NCBI GenBank assembly: GCA_013822765.1
Contig: PNKY01000004.1
Span: 1 to 64,000 of the forward strand
DNA from: Rhodospirillum sp.
Lineage (GTDB): Bacteria; Pseudomonadota; Alphaproteobacteria; Dongiales; Dongiaceae
Length of the DNA: 64,000 bases
Direction of reading: 5' to 3'
Below, piece after piece: positions 30,816 through 40,115 of the stretch. The notes under the pieces were generated by a model that had not been told where the DNA came from, ran no database searches, and worked only from the letters and a program-made list of their open reading frames with translations. The position numbers were made by a program, and so were the translations under genes. Positions within the stretch are counted from its first letter, which is position 1. Every line of letters starts with the position of its first letter.

Positions 30816-32072
30816 ATGCAAAGCCATCGTGCTACAGCAGTTGCGTCAGTCATGCTCGCTGCAAGCATTGGCCTCGGTGCGTTCAGCGCCGGCGCCGATA
30901 TGCAGCTGACGAGCAAAGCCCCGCCCAGCTTCGACAAGAGCGCCTTCGAGCAGAGCGCTCACCAGGCGCTCAAGGACAAGGTGATGGGCTACAGCTTCCT
31001 GATCATGAAGGATGGAAAACTGGTCAGCGAAGGGGCCGGCGGCAAGGCCCGGAACAGAGCGAACGGCTTCAAGCTCATGACCACGAGCACGCCGCAGAAC
31101 CTGGGCAGCCTGTTCAAGTTCATTTCCGGCGTGTCGATGCTGCACATCCTGGAGCGGCCGCCGGCGGGCTCGGCGGGCGGGCAGGGCTCGTTCGCATCCC
31201 GCCTCGATGCGCCGGTCGCGTTGCTCTACCCGCAGATTTGGCAGAGCGCCATCAAGACGCCGGCGATCAGGACCATCACCTTCCGCCAGCTGCTGCAGCA
31301 CAAGTCCGGATTCCGCGGTTGCAGTGATCCGATGGACTGCTTCAGTGGGACCTTCGATGCCGACCTGATCGGCAAGCGCAGCTATCAGAACATCAACTTC
31401 TCGCTCACGGGCTACATGATCGGCGTCTACACCAAGCCCAGCATCCTGACGAACACCAACGCCATCGCGAACTCCACGCCGGTCGCGGAGAAAGACAGGG
31501 TCTTCACGATTGCGTCCGGGCTGCAGATGGATAGCTTCATCAATGACAAGGTATTCAAGCTGGTGCCCGGCAAGATCTCGGCCAGCTGCGATGCGGCGAA
31601 CGAGTACAAGAACACCGGTGCTTATGCTTACAAGTCGGCCGCCGACAAGGGCAATGGCATCATCACGAGTCGCATGCAGTCAGGCAAGCCGTGCAGCGGC
31701 GCTGGCGGATACTGGATGTCGATCCGCGACTTCGCCAACTTTGCTGCCCACGCCCTGCACTCGAACGAGATCATCTCCGCTTCGACCCGCAAGATGCTCT
31801 ACAACGACCAGATGGCGTCGTCGGACGATCGGATGGTGTGGTCGTCAAAGACATCGGACACCTGGATCAAGGACAAGTTCGAGATGAGCAATATCATCTG
31901 GTCCGGCGGCGACCAGAACTACGGCGGCGGACAGGCGGCCCATACGTCGATCGTGCGCCTGCCGCTCGGTTACGTCGTGCTGGTGTTCGCAAACTCGGAC
32001 GAGCTCAGCTCGCCGTCCCTGGCGAAGATCGGCATCGCCGCCTTCAAGGCCGGCATGGCGCACAACTTCTGA
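30816..32072 (+). CDS. Exported serine hydrolase, beta-lactamase fold
   Basis: 418 residues with a signal peptide (about 1-28). The SxxK motif is S98-L-F-K101 and YxN is Y189-Q-N191, as in class C beta-lactamase-like and penicillin-binding esterases. The third motif is around AAHTS near the end. Members include esterases, D-peptidases and beta-lactamases, so substrate is open. GGAGG is 6 bases before the ATG at 30816. Confidence 0.8.
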   Translation: MQSHRATAVASVMLAASIGLGAFSAGADMQLTSKAPPSFDKSAFEQSAHQALKDKVMGYSFLIMKDGKLVSEGAGGKARNRANGFKLMTTSTPQNLGSLFKFISGVSMLHILERPPAGSAGGQGSFASRLDAPVALLYPQIWQSAIKTPAIRTITFRQLLQHKSGFRGCSDPMDCFSGTFDADLIGKRSYQNINFSLTGYMIGVYTKPSILTNTNAIANSTPVAEKDRVFTIASGLQMDSFINDKVFKLVPGKISASCDAANEYKNTGAYAYKSAADKGNGIITSRMQSGKPCSGAGGYWMSIRDFANFAAHALHSNEIISASTRKMLYNDQMASSDDRMVWSSKTSDTWIKDKFEMSNIIWSGGDQNYGGGQAAHTSIVRLPLGYVVLVFANSDELSSPSLAKIGIAAFKAGMAHNF

Positions 32073-32218
32073 TCTGAAACACCGGTCAAGCGTCGCGCCG
32101 CTCCAGCGGCGCGACGCAATTCGTTACAAATTTCCGGTCCGCCGACATCCCCGGATTACAGTCGCCGGCCATCCTGACCCTGCCTAGCCGCATGGCGACG
32201 CCAGGGATGGAGGCCAAG

Positions 32219-35218
32219 GTGACCAAGTCGCATACCCCGCCATTCGCCGGCAGCACGCTCGCGGGCTCCGTTGCCGAAAGTGACCGCCGCTGGCAAGCCA
32301 GGGCGTCCTGGCTGGTCCGCAGGCTCGGCACGCAATTCGCCGGCGTGCTCGATCGCGTGCTGCGCTGGTCGCCGGCGCTGCTGTTCGCAGTCGCGTTGTT
32401 TGTGGTCCACCATGAGCTGAAGGATCACGAGTTCACCGACATCGCGCACAACTGGCGCAGCATGCCGTGGCATCTCATCGCCATTGCGATCCTTCTGACC
32501 GCGGCGAACTACGCAATCCTGGCGGGCTATGATCTGCTGGCGCTGCGTTTCACCGGCCATCGCGTGCCCCTGCGGCGGGTTCTGCTCACCTCCTTCATCG
32601 GCTACGGCATCAGCAACAACACCGGCCATGCCTGGGCGTCCGGCGGCTCGGTGCGCTACCGTTTCTACGGCGATGCCGGCGTGCCGGGGCGCGACATCGC
32701 CAGGATCTCCTTGTTCCTGGCGGTCACCTTCGTCATCGGCGTGGTCACGCTCGGCGCCATCGCCATCCTCCTGGCGCCGGCGATGGAGCGCAGCGTCCTT
32801 GGCAGTCTCGGCGTCTACGACCTGATGCTGGACGGCAGCCTCGCCGCGCTGGCCGTCTTCTGGGTCGCGGTCCTCGGCTGGCGCAAGCCGCTCAGGATCA
32901 GGGGCATGGCGCTCGCGCTGCCGTCGCCCGCGCTGGCGCTCGGCCAGACCGTCGTCTCGACCCTCGACCTGATCGCCGCGTCGCTGGTGCTGTGGGTGTT
33001 CCTCCAGGACGTGCCCGGCCTGACCTTCACCGCCTTTCTCGCGACCTATGCCATCGCCCTGCTGTTGAGCGTCATCTCGCAAGTGCCCGGCGGCCTCGGC
33101 GTGTTCGAAGGCGCGTTCCTGTGGCTGACGGCGCCGACGTTCGGCGCCTCTCATCCCATCATCGTCGCCGGCCTGGTGCTCTACCGCGTCGTCTACTACT
33201 TCATTCCGCTGGCGAGCGCGGGCGTGTTGCTGCTCGCGCACGATCTGCATGCCAACCGCGCCCGCTTCGCCAAGGTCGGCCGCGTCGCCTCGCGCCTGGT
33301 GCCGGCGACGGTGCCGCAGGTGTTCTCGCTGCTGCTGTTCCTGACCGGCGGAATGCTGCTGGTGTCCGGCGCGACGCCGGTGCTGCCGGCGAACATCCAC
33401 TGGCTGCGCAGCGCGATTCCTCTGCCGCTGGTCGAGTTCTCGCACCTCACCGGGTCGCTGGTCGGCGTCCTGCTGCTGTTCCTCGCCCGTACCGTGCTGC
33501 AGCGGATCGACGCCGCCTGGTACGGCGCACTCTCCTTGCTGGCGATCGGCATCGTCGCCTCGCTGCTCAAGGGACTGGATTGGCAGGAGGCGCTGGTCCT
33601 CGCCGGCATGTTCGCCGCGATCTTTGCCTCGCGCCGGCACTTCTATCGCAAATCGTCCCTGCTGCAGGAGCCGCTCAGCCCGTCCTGGCTGATGATGATC
33701 GCGGTCGTGATCGCCGGCACCACCTGGCTCGGCTTCTTCTCGTACAAGCACATCGAGTATTCCCACGAACTGTGGTGGCAGTTCTCCTACAAGAACGACA
33801 CCGCGCGTTTCCTGCGCTCGCTGGTGGTGATCGCCGTTCCGGTGATCGCGATGCTGGTCCGCCACCTGCTCGGCGTGCGCAGGCCCGAGGCATTGTCGAC
33901 CACCATGCCGGAGGAGCTGGACCAGGCCATGCCGGTGATCCGGCAATCGGCGCAGACCCAGGGGTTCCTGGCGCTGCTCGGCGACAAGGCGCTGTTCTGG
34001 TCCGACGACCGGCAGGCCTTCATCTCCTACGTCGCGACCCGGAACTACTGGATCGCGATGGGCGATCCGGTCGGTCGGGAGAAATCCTTCGAAGGCCTGC
34101 TGTGGCGCTTCCGCGAGGAGGCCGACCGCTACGGCGCGAAGATCGTGCTCTACCAGGTGGCGGAGCGCCACCTGCCGCTCTATCTCGATCTCGGCTTGGT
34201 GTTGCTAAAGCTGGGGGAGGAGGCACACGTTCCCCTCGGCGACTTCACACTCGAGGGCAAGCGGCGCGAGAACCTGCGCCACGGCCGCAGCAAGTTCGTC
34301 AAGCTGGGCTATGCCGTCAAGGTCCTGGACCCCTCCGAGGTCGCCGACTGCATGCCGCGCCTGCGCCAGATTTCCGACGAGTGGCTCAAGCACAAGAAGG
34401 CGCACGAGAAGCGCTTTTCCCTCGGCTACTTCGACGAAGGCTATGTCGCGCGCACCCGGGTGGCGGTCGCGACCACCCCGGACGGCCGCATCATGGCCTT
34501 CGCCAATCTGTGGGAGGTCACGGGCGGAGACGAGGTATCGATCGACCTGATGCGCTACGACCCGGCGGGCCCGCGCGGCATCATGGATCTGCTGTTCGCG
34601 GAGCTCATGCTGTGGGGCCGCAACCAGGGCTATCGCTGGTTCAGCCTCGGAATGGCGCCGCTGTCCGGTTTGGAGCGTCACCCGCTCGCGCCGCTCTGGC
34701 ACAAGATCGGCACTGCGATCTTCGACCTGGGCGAAGAGTTCTACAATTTCGAGGGCCTCTATCAGTACAAGGCGAAGTTCGATCCGGATTGGCGCCCGCG
34801 CTATCTGGCTTCGCCGCCCGGCCTGTCGGTTCCCATCATCCTGCTCACCATCACGCGGCTGATCGCCGGCAAACCAGGAGTGCGCAAGCATGAACACCGA
34901 CGCCTTCCCGGAACGGGAAACCCTGAAGCGGCTGCGGCGGCGCAAGCCGGCGCGCTCGATCGTACCGCTGAAGGGCCTGACGCTGGGCGAGCGGATCGCC
35001 GATCTGGTGGCGGCGGTGATGGGGTCGTGGAGCTTCATCGTCGCGCAAACCCTGGGGCTCTGCCTGTGGATCGCGATCAATGCGTACAGCGGCAAGGCCT
35101 GGGACCCCTATCCGTTCATCCTGCTCAATCTCGCGCTGTCGTTCCAGGCCGCCTACGCCGCGCCGATCATCATGATGGCGCAGAACCGGCAGGCCGCCAT
35201 CGACCGCAGGAGGGCTGA
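32219..35218 (+). CDS. lpiA: Lysyl-phosphatidylglycerol synthase/flippase, with anomalous 3' extension
   Basis: The recognisable protein (about 880 residues) has an N-terminal multi-helix flippase domain (VPGGLGVFEGAFLW) and a C-terminal GNAT-like synthase domain (about 560-880: SYVATRNYWIAMGDPVG, FSLGMAPLSGLERHPLAPLW, FYNFEGLYQYKAKFDPDW). It transfers an amino acid, usually lysine, from tRNA to phosphatidylglycerol and flips it out. The frame has no stop at the expected place and runs 329 nt into the DUF1003 gene; the last 109 residues read like out-of-frame Gly/Ala/Arg noise. One extra base near the end would give an ATGA junction at 34890-34893. GTG 32219 has GGAGG 5 bases upstream; ATG 32192 and 32207 are alternatives. 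Confidence 0.88.
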   Translation: MTKSHTPPFAGSTLAGSVAESDRRWQARASWLVRRLGTQFAGVLDRVLRWSPALLFAVALFVVHHELKDHEFTDIAHNWRSMPWHLIAIAILLTAANYAILAGYDLLALRFTGHRVPLRRVLLTSFIGYGISNNTGHAWASGGSVRYRFYGDAGVPGRDIARISLFLAVTFVIGVVTLGAIAILLAPAMERSVLGSLGVYDLMLDGSLAALAVFWVAVLGWRKPLRIRGMALALPSPALALGQTVVSTLDLIAASLVLWVFLQDVPGLTFTAFLATYAIALLLSVISQVPGGLGVFEGAFLWLTAPTFGASHPIIVAGLVLYRVVYYFIPLASAGVLLLAHDLHANRARFAKVGRVASRLVPATVPQVFSLLLFLTGGMLLVSGATPVLPANIHWLRSAIPLPLVEFSHLTGSLVGVLLLFLARTVLQRIDAAWYGALSLLAIGIVASLLKGLDWQEALVLAGMFAAIFASRRHFYRKSSLLQEPLSPSWLMMIAVVIAGTTWLGFFSYKHIEYSHELWWQFSYKNDTARFLRSLVVIAVPVIAMLVRHLLGVRRPEALSTTMPEELDQAMPVIRQSAQTQGFLALLGDKALFWSDDRQAFISYVATRNYWIAMGDPVGREKSFEGLLWRFREEADRYGAKIVLYQVAERHLPLYLDLGLVLLKLGEEAHVPLGDFTLEGKRRENLRHGRSKFVKLGYAVKVLDPSEVADCMPRLRQISDEWLKHKKAHEKRFSLGYFDEGYVARTRVAVATTPDGRIMAFANLWEVTGGDEVSIDLMRYDPAGPRGIMDLLFAELMLWGRNQGYRWFSLGMAPLSGLERHPLAPLWHKIGTAIFDLGEEFYNFEGLYQYKAKFDPDWRPRYLASPPGLSVPIILLTITRLIAGKPGVRKHEHRRLPGTGNPEAAAAAQAGALDRTAEGPDAGRADRRSGGGGDGVVELHRRANPGALPVDRDQCVQRQGLGPLSVHPAQSRAVVPGRLRRADHHDGAEPAGRHRPQEG

Positions 35219-35360
35219 GCAGGACTATGACGTCAATCTCAAGGCCGAACTGGAGATCGAGCTGCTGCATCAGAAGATGGACCTGATGCGCGAGCAGGAG
35301 ATCAAGCGCCTGACGGAATTGGTCGAGACGTTCGTGAAGACTGGAAAGGAACAGCCATGA
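34890..35360 (+). CDS. DUF1003 membrane protein
   Basis: 156 residues. DUF1003 signature: two membrane helices (about 40-60 and 70-98) with GSWSFIVAQTLGLCLWIAIN and PYPFILLNLALSFQAAYAAP, followed by a charged coiled C-terminal tail. No function is established. It is sandwiched between the LPG synthase and AcvB and overlaps both, so it probably works with aminoacylated lipid. The start overlaps the lpiA frame and the stop overlaps acvB as ATGA. Confidence 0.88.
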   Translation: MNTDAFPERETLKRLRRRKPARSIVPLKGLTLGERIADLVAAVMGSWSFIVAQTLGLCLWIAINAYSGKAWDPYPFILLNLALSFQAAYAAPIIMMAQNRQAAIDRRRAEQDYDVNLKAELEIELLHQKMDLMREQEIKRLTELVETFVKTGKEQP

Positions 35361-36778
35361 ACCGCCGCACACTCCCCCTCCCCGTGCTCCTGCTGCTGGC
35401 CTGCGCAACCCCGGCCGTGGCCGGGGGCAAGGACGAGACCGTCACCTACGGTTCGTTCGGTCAGGTGCATATCTACCGGCAGAGCGCGAAGCCGGCGCAT
35501 GTCGTGCTGTTCGTTTCCGGCGACGGCGGCTGGAACCAGGGCGTGGTGCAGATGGCGAAGTCGCTGGCCGGCATCGATTCCCTGGTCGCCGGCATCGACA
35601 TCACGCACTACCTGAAGCAGACCGCTTCGGCCGACGCCGCCTGCATCTACAGCGCCGGTGACCTGCAGGGCCTCGGCCAGGCGCTCGAAGCGAAATACGG
35701 CTACGACCACTATGTCGAGCCGGTGCTGGTCGGCTACTCCTCGGGCGCGACCGTGGCCTACGGCGCGCTGGTGCAAGGCCCGCCGAGCACCTTTGCCGGC
35801 GCCATCTCCCTGGGTTTCTGCCCTGACCTGCTGTCGCCCAAGCCGATGTGCAAGGGCGCCGGCCTCACCCACACCGAGGATCCGAAGCACAAGAACACGC
35901 ATATCTACGACAAGGCGCAATCGACGCCGTCGCCCTGGATCGCGATCCAGGGCGAGACTGATGAGGTGTGCGACGCCAAGGCCACCAAGACGTTCGTCGA
36001 CGGCATCGCGAACGCCAGCCTGGTGATGCTGCCGAACGTCGGCCACGGCTTTTCGGTCGAGAAGAACTGGATGCCGCAATTCAAGGACGCCTTCCAGCAC
36101 GTCGTCCATCGCAACACCGCGGAGGATGCGGTCAACCCCAAGCCGGATTCTCTCGCCGACCTGCCGCTGGTCGAGAACGGCCTGCCGAACCCTGAGGGCA
36201 AGCCGCTCGCCATCATCGTCACCGGCGACGGCGGCTGGGCCAGCATCGACCGCGACATCGGCGGCGCCATGAACAAGAGCGGCGTCAATGTCGTGGGCCT
36301 GAACTCGCTGCAGTATTTCTGGTCAGAGAAGACGCCGGAGCAATCCGCGAAGGACCTCGACCGCATCCTGCGCTGGTACGAGGACGCCTGGCAGCCCTCC
36401 AGCATCATGCTGATCGGCTATTCCCTCGGCGCCGAGGCGCTGCCTTTCATGGTCAACAACCTGCCGCCCGACCAGCAGGGCCGCATCGGCACGGTCGCGA
36501 TGCTGGCCGTCGGCCACGACGCCACGCTCGCGGTGCATGTCGCAGACTGGCTGTTCGCCGGCAAGCATGACGGCCTGCCGATCAAGCCCGAAGCCGACAA
36601 GATCACGATTGCCAACCGGATGTGCTTCTACGGCGAAGAGGAAACTGCCGACAGCCTGTGTCCGACGCTCGATGCCGCCAAGTTCACCATCATCAAGACC
36701 AAGGGCGGCCATCACTTCGACGGCGACTACAATTTCCTGGCAGACGCGATCCTGAAGGCTTCGAACTCAGCCTTGTGA
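35357..36778 (+). CDS. acvB: AcvB/VirJ family periplasmic protein
   Basis: 473 residues with a signal peptide, either cleaved at PAVAGG or processed as a lipoprotein at LLAC. Two alpha/beta-hydrolase-like halves follow, each with a nucleophile elbow: LVGYSSGATV near residue 130 and LIGYSLGAEA near 350. In Agrobacterium AcvB hydrolyses lysyl-phosphatidylglycerol and is required for virulence. Located directly behind the LPG synthase gene, it fits a synthesis/turnover pair. ATGA overlap with DUF1003. Confidence 0.93.
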   Translation: MNRRTLPLPVLLLLACATPAVAGGKDETVTYGSFGQVHIYRQSAKPAHVVLFVSGDGGWNQGVVQMAKSLAGIDSLVAGIDITHYLKQTASADAACIYSAGDLQGLGQALEAKYGYDHYVEPVLVGYSSGATVAYGALVQGPPSTFAGAISLGFCPDLLSPKPMCKGAGLTHTEDPKHKNTHIYDKAQSTPSPWIAIQGETDEVCDAKATKTFVDGIANASLVMLPNVGHGFSVEKNWMPQFKDAFQHVVHRNTAEDAVNPKPDSLADLPLVENGLPNPEGKPLAIIVTGDGGWASIDRDIGGAMNKSGVNVVGLNSLQYFWSEKTPEQSAKDLDRILRWYEDAWQPSSIMLIGYSLGAEALPFMVNNLPPDQQGRIGTVAMLAVGHDATLAVHVADWLFAGKHDGLPIKPEADKITIANRMCFYGEEETADSLCPTLDAAKFTIIKTKGGHHFDGDYNFLADAILKASNSAL

Positions 36779-36964
36779 GCGCATCGGCCGGCGATGAACT
36801 TGTGGATTGATTGAGGGCGCGACTTGGCGACTCGGACGACACCCATTTCGCTGGTTGGTTCGGCGCTTCGCAGGGCATTGTCTGCCTGCAATGTCGGTCG
36901 CATTTCGGGGATATTTCGCCGCTTGACGGCAAGCCTGCGGGGAGCGATGCTCCGCGCGGTTTCG

Positions 36965-37186
36965 ACCGATCGCGGGAGAGATCGTCCGGTGGCCAGAGTG
37001 ACCGCCGGCCGGCGCCGAAGGAGCAACCGCCCCCGGAAACTCTCAGGCAAAAGGACCGCATCGGTTAAAAACTCTGGAAAGCGGGCCGCCCCACACCTGG
37101 GCAGGTTCCCACCGAAGGAGTAGAGCCAATTCCCGCAGCGCCTGTTGCCGCGGAAGTCGGTAAATCTCTCAGGTCCTAAGACAGAG
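36965..37186 (+). promoter_or_regulatory. Tandem glycine riboswitch upstream of gcvT
   Basis: Two glycine aptamers in series. Aptamer 1: closing stem ACCGAT (36965-36970) with ATCGGT (37060-37065), core CCGAAGGAGCAA and AAACTCTCAGGCAAAAGGACCG. Aptamer 2: closing stem CTCTG (37072-37076) with CAGAG (37182-37186), core CCGAAGGAGTA and AAATCTCTCAGGTCC. The pair precedes gcvT directly. Glycine riboswitches usually turn the operon on when glycine is abundant. No obvious terminator stem follows, so control may act on translation. Confidence 0.93.
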
Positions 37187-37236
37187 GGGGGTTGTGAGAT
37201 CGCGGAATGCACCGTGATCCCGACCCGGAGGCTGTT

Positions 37237-38376
37237 TTGGGCGCGAGTGAATCGACCGAGAATCTGAAGCGAACCCCCCTCTACGATCTGCATGTCGAGC
37301 TGGGCGGCAAGATGGTGCCGTTCGCCGGCTACGAGATGCCGGTGCAATATCCCATGGGGATCCTGACCGAGCATCAGCACACCCGCAGCGGCGCCGGGCT
37401 GTTCGACGTCTCGCACATGGGCCAGATCCGCCTGCGCGGCGAAAGCTTCCAGCAGGTCGCGAGCGCGCTGGAGCGATTGTGCCCCGCCGACTTCCAAAGC
37501 CTTGCGCCGGGCCAGCAGCGCTATTCCTTCTTCACCAACAATGCCGCCGGCATCCTCGACGACCTGATGGTGACCAGAGCCGGCAAGGGCGACGACAAGG
37601 ACCACCTCATCATGGTGGTCAACGCCTCGTGCAAGGACCAGGACCTCTCGCACCTGCAGGCCAACCTCAACAATCGCTGCGAGGTCGAGCCGATGTTCGA
37701 TCGCGCGCTTATGGCGCTGCAAGGCCCGCGCGCCGGGGCGGTGATGCAGAAGATCGCACCCGACAGCGCATCGATGAAATTCATGACCGGCAGGCCGCTC
37801 AATGTCGGCGGGATGCAGTGCTTCGTTACGCGCTCCGGCTACACCGGCGAGGACGGGTTCGAGATTTCCGTGCCCGGCGGGGAAGCCGACAACCTGGCGC
37901 GCAAGCTGCTGGGCGACATGGAAGTGAAGCCGATCGGCCTCGGCGCCCGCGATTCGCTGCGCCTGGAGGCCGGGCTCTGCCTCTACGGCAACGACATTAC
38001 GGAGACGACGACGCCGGTCGAAGCGGCCCTCACCTGGGCGATCCAGAAGCGCCGGCGCGAGCAGGGCGGCTTTCCGGGCGCCGGCATCGTGCAGCGCCAG
38101 CTGGCCGAAGGCCCGCCGCGCAAGCGCGTCGGCATCCTGCCGGACGGCAAGGCGCCGGCGCGCGCCCATACCGGGATCGCCAACGAGCACGGCGAGGTGA
38201 TCGGCGAGATCACCTCCGGCGGCTTCGGTCCCACCGTGGGTGGGCCGGTCGCCATGGGCTATGTGCGCGCCGACCTCGCCAAGGTCGGCACGCCACTGCA
38301 ATTGATGGTGCGGGGCAAGGCCATGCCGGCAAAGGTTGCCGCCATGCCGTTTACGCCGCACCGCTATCATCGCTAA
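37237..38376 (+). CDS. gcvT: Glycine cleavage system T protein (aminomethyltransferase)
   Basis: About 379 residues. Marks: LYDLHVELGGKMVPFAGYEMPVQY, LFDVSHMGQIRL, YTGEDGFEISVP and ARDSLRLEAGLCLYGND. It moves the methylene group to tetrahydrofolate and releases ammonia. TTG 37237 has GGAGG 5 bases upstream and is preferred; the ATG at 37207 has no site within reach. First gene of the glycine cleavage operon under the riboswitch. Confidence 0.95.
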   Translation: MGASESTENLKRTPLYDLHVELGGKMVPFAGYEMPVQYPMGILTEHQHTRSGAGLFDVSHMGQIRLRGESFQQVASALERLCPADFQSLAPGQQRYSFFTNNAAGILDDLMVTRAGKGDDKDHLIMVVNASCKDQDLSHLQANLNNRCEVEPMFDRALMALQGPRAGAVMQKIAPDSASMKFMTGRPLNVGGMQCFVTRSGYTGEDGFEISVPGGEADNLARKLLGDMEVKPIGLGARDSLRLEAGLCLYGNDITETTTPVEAALTWAIQKRRREQGGFPGAGIVQRQLAEGPPRKRVGILPDGKAPARAHTGIANEHGEVIGEITSGGFGPTVGGPVAMGYVRADLAKVGTPLQLMVRGKAMPAKVAAMPFTPHRYHR

Positions 38377-38391
38377 CGAGGGGAGAGCGAC

Positions 38392-38769
38392 ATGAGCGAA
38401 GTCCGCTACAGCAAGGACCACGAGTGGGTGAAGATCGACGGCGACACCGCGACGGTCGGCATCACGCACTACGCGCAGGAGCAATTGGGCGACGTGGTGT
38501 TCGTCGAATTGCCCGAGGTCGGCAAGAAGGTCGAGCAGGGTAAGGAACTGGCGACCGTCGAATCCGTGAAGGCCGCGAGCGAAGTCTACGCGCCGATCTC
38601 CGGCGAGGTGGTCGAGGTCAACAGCGCTCTGAGCGATGCCCCCGCGACGGTCAACGAGGAGGCGCAGGGCAAGGGCTGGTTCGCCAAGCTCAAGATCGCC
38701 GACAAGGGCCAGCTCGCCGGCCTGATGGACGAGGTCGCCTACAAGAAATTCGTCGAGGGACTGCACTGA
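38392..38769 (+). CDS. gcvH: Glycine cleavage system H protein
   Basis: 125 residues with the lipoyl lysine K60 in [14 protein letters not shown]. The lipoyl arm shuttles the aminomethyl group between P, T and L proteins. GAGGGGAG precedes the ATG; the stop overlaps gcvPA by one base. Confidence 0.97.
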   Translation: MSEVRYSKDHEWVKIDGDTATVGITHYAQEQLGDVVFVELPEVGKKVEQGKELATVESVKAASEVYAPISGEVVEVNSALSDAPATVNEEAQGKGWFAKLKIADKGQLAGLMDEVAYKKFVEGLH

Positions 38770-40115
38770 TGCGCTATCTCCCCCTGACCGACGACGACCG
38801 CCGCGCCATGCTGGCGACGGTCGGCGCGCCGTCGGTCGATTCGCTCTACGGCGACGTGCCGCAGAAGGTCAGGCTGACCAAGCCGGTCGACCTGCCGCCG
38901 TTCAAGAGCGAGCTGGAAGTGGAGCGCCACTTGAGCGCTCTGGCGGCGAAGAATCTCGGCGCCGGATCGTGCCCCAGCTTCCTCGGCGCCGGCGCCTATC
39001 GGCACCATATCCCGGCCTCGGTCGATCACCTGATCCAGCGCGGCGAGTTCTTGACCTCCTACACGCCGTACCAGCCGGAGGTGACGCAGGGCACGTTGCA
39101 ATATCTGTTCGAGTTCCAGACCCAGGTGGCCATGCTGACCGGCATGGATGTGGCGAACGCCTCGATGTACGACGGCGCGACCGCCACCTGCGAAGCCGTG
39201 ACCATGGCGAACCGCGTGACGCGCCGCAGCCGTGCGGTGCTCTCCGGCGGCCTGCACCCGCACTACCGCGAGGTGATCGAGACCCACGGCAAGTTCACCG
39301 GCTTCGAAGTCGCCGCCGCGCCAGCCGATGCCAAGGGCAGCGAAGACCTGACCGAGCTGATCGACGCCAAGACCTCCTGCGTGGTGGTGCAGAACCCCAG
39401 TTTCTTCGGCCATGTCCACGACCTGACCGCGCTCGCCAAGGCCTGCCACGATGCCGGCGCGCTGCTGGTGGTGGCGGTGACGGAGGTCGTATCGCTCGGC
39501 CTCGTGACGCCGCCCGGCGAGATGGGCGCGGACATCGTGACGGCGGAGGGCCAGTCGCTCGGCGTGCCGCTCAGCTTCGGCGGCCCCTATGTCGGCCTGT
39601 TCACCACCCGCGACAAGTTCATCCGCCAGATGCCGGGCCGCCTCACCGGCCAGACCGTCGATGTCGACGGCAAGCGTGGCTGGGTGCTGACGCTCTCCAC
39701 CCGCGAGCAGCACATCCGCCGCGAGAAGGCGACCAGCAACATCTGCACCAATTCCGGCCTGTGCGCGCTGGCGTTCAACATCCATCTTACCTTGCTTGGC
39801 GAAGCGGGCCTCACCAAGCTGGCCGCGCTCAACCATGCCACGGCGTCACGCCTGGCGGATCGCCTCAGCGCCATTCCGGGCGTGACGTTGCTTAACGAAA
39901 CTTTGTTCAACGAATTCACCCTGGGGCTGCCCAAGCCCGCGGCGGAGGTGGTGGAGGCGCTGGCGAAGAAGCGGGTGCTCGGCGGCGTGCCGGTCTCGCG
40001 GCTCTATCCCAACGACGCCGCACTCAAGAACCTGCTGCTGGTCGCGGCCACCGAGACGGTGAGCGACGACGACATCGCGGCCTACGAAGCCGCGCTCAAA
40101 GAGGTGCTCAAATGA
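38769..40115 (+). CDS. gcvPA: Glycine dehydrogenase subunit 1 (P protein alpha)
   Basis: 448 residues. N-terminal half of the split P protein: [29 protein letters not shown] and [13 protein letters not shown]. This half has the PLP fold but not the PLP lysine. The alphaproteobacterial two-subunit arrangement is followed here. Starts at the last base of gcvH and overlaps gcvPB as ATGA. Confidence 0.96.
   Translation: MRYLPLTDDDRRAMLATVGAPSVDSLYGDVPQKVRLTKPVDLPPFKSELEVERHLSALAAKNLGAGSCPSFLGAGAYRHHIPASVDHLIQRGEFLTSYTPYQPEVTQGTLQYLFEFQTQVAMLTGMDVANASMYDGATATCEAVTMANRVTRRSRAVLSGGLHPHYREVIETHGKFTGFEVAAAPADAKGSEDLTELIDAKTSCVVVQNPSFFGHVHDLTALAKACHDAGALLVVAVTEVVSLGLVTPPGEMGADIVTAEGQSLGVPLSFGGPYVGLFTTRDKFIRQMPGRLTGQTVDVDGKRGWVLTLSTREQHIRREKATSNICTNSGLCALAFNIHLTLLGEAGLTKLAALNHATASRLADRLSAIPGVTLLNETLFNEFTLGLPKPAAEVVEALAKKRVLGGVPVSRLYPNDAALKNLLLVAATETVSDDDIAAYEAALKEVLK

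Noticed and set aside
32156..34171. 671-codon open frame antisense to lpiA
   Set aside because: Low-complexity charged translation (runs of Asp, Arg, Gln, His) opposite a recognised gene.
32992..34893. 633-codon frame inside lpiA ending exactly at an ATGA with DUF1003
   Set aside because: Considered because it ends at the expected stop, but the translation is Arg/Ala-rich noise while the other frame has the family motifs. Its end does mark where the normal lpiA stop probably was.
36727..38766. 679-codon open frame antisense to gcvT/gcvH
   Set aside because: Shadow of genes with clear family motifs; crosses the riboswitch and two genes.
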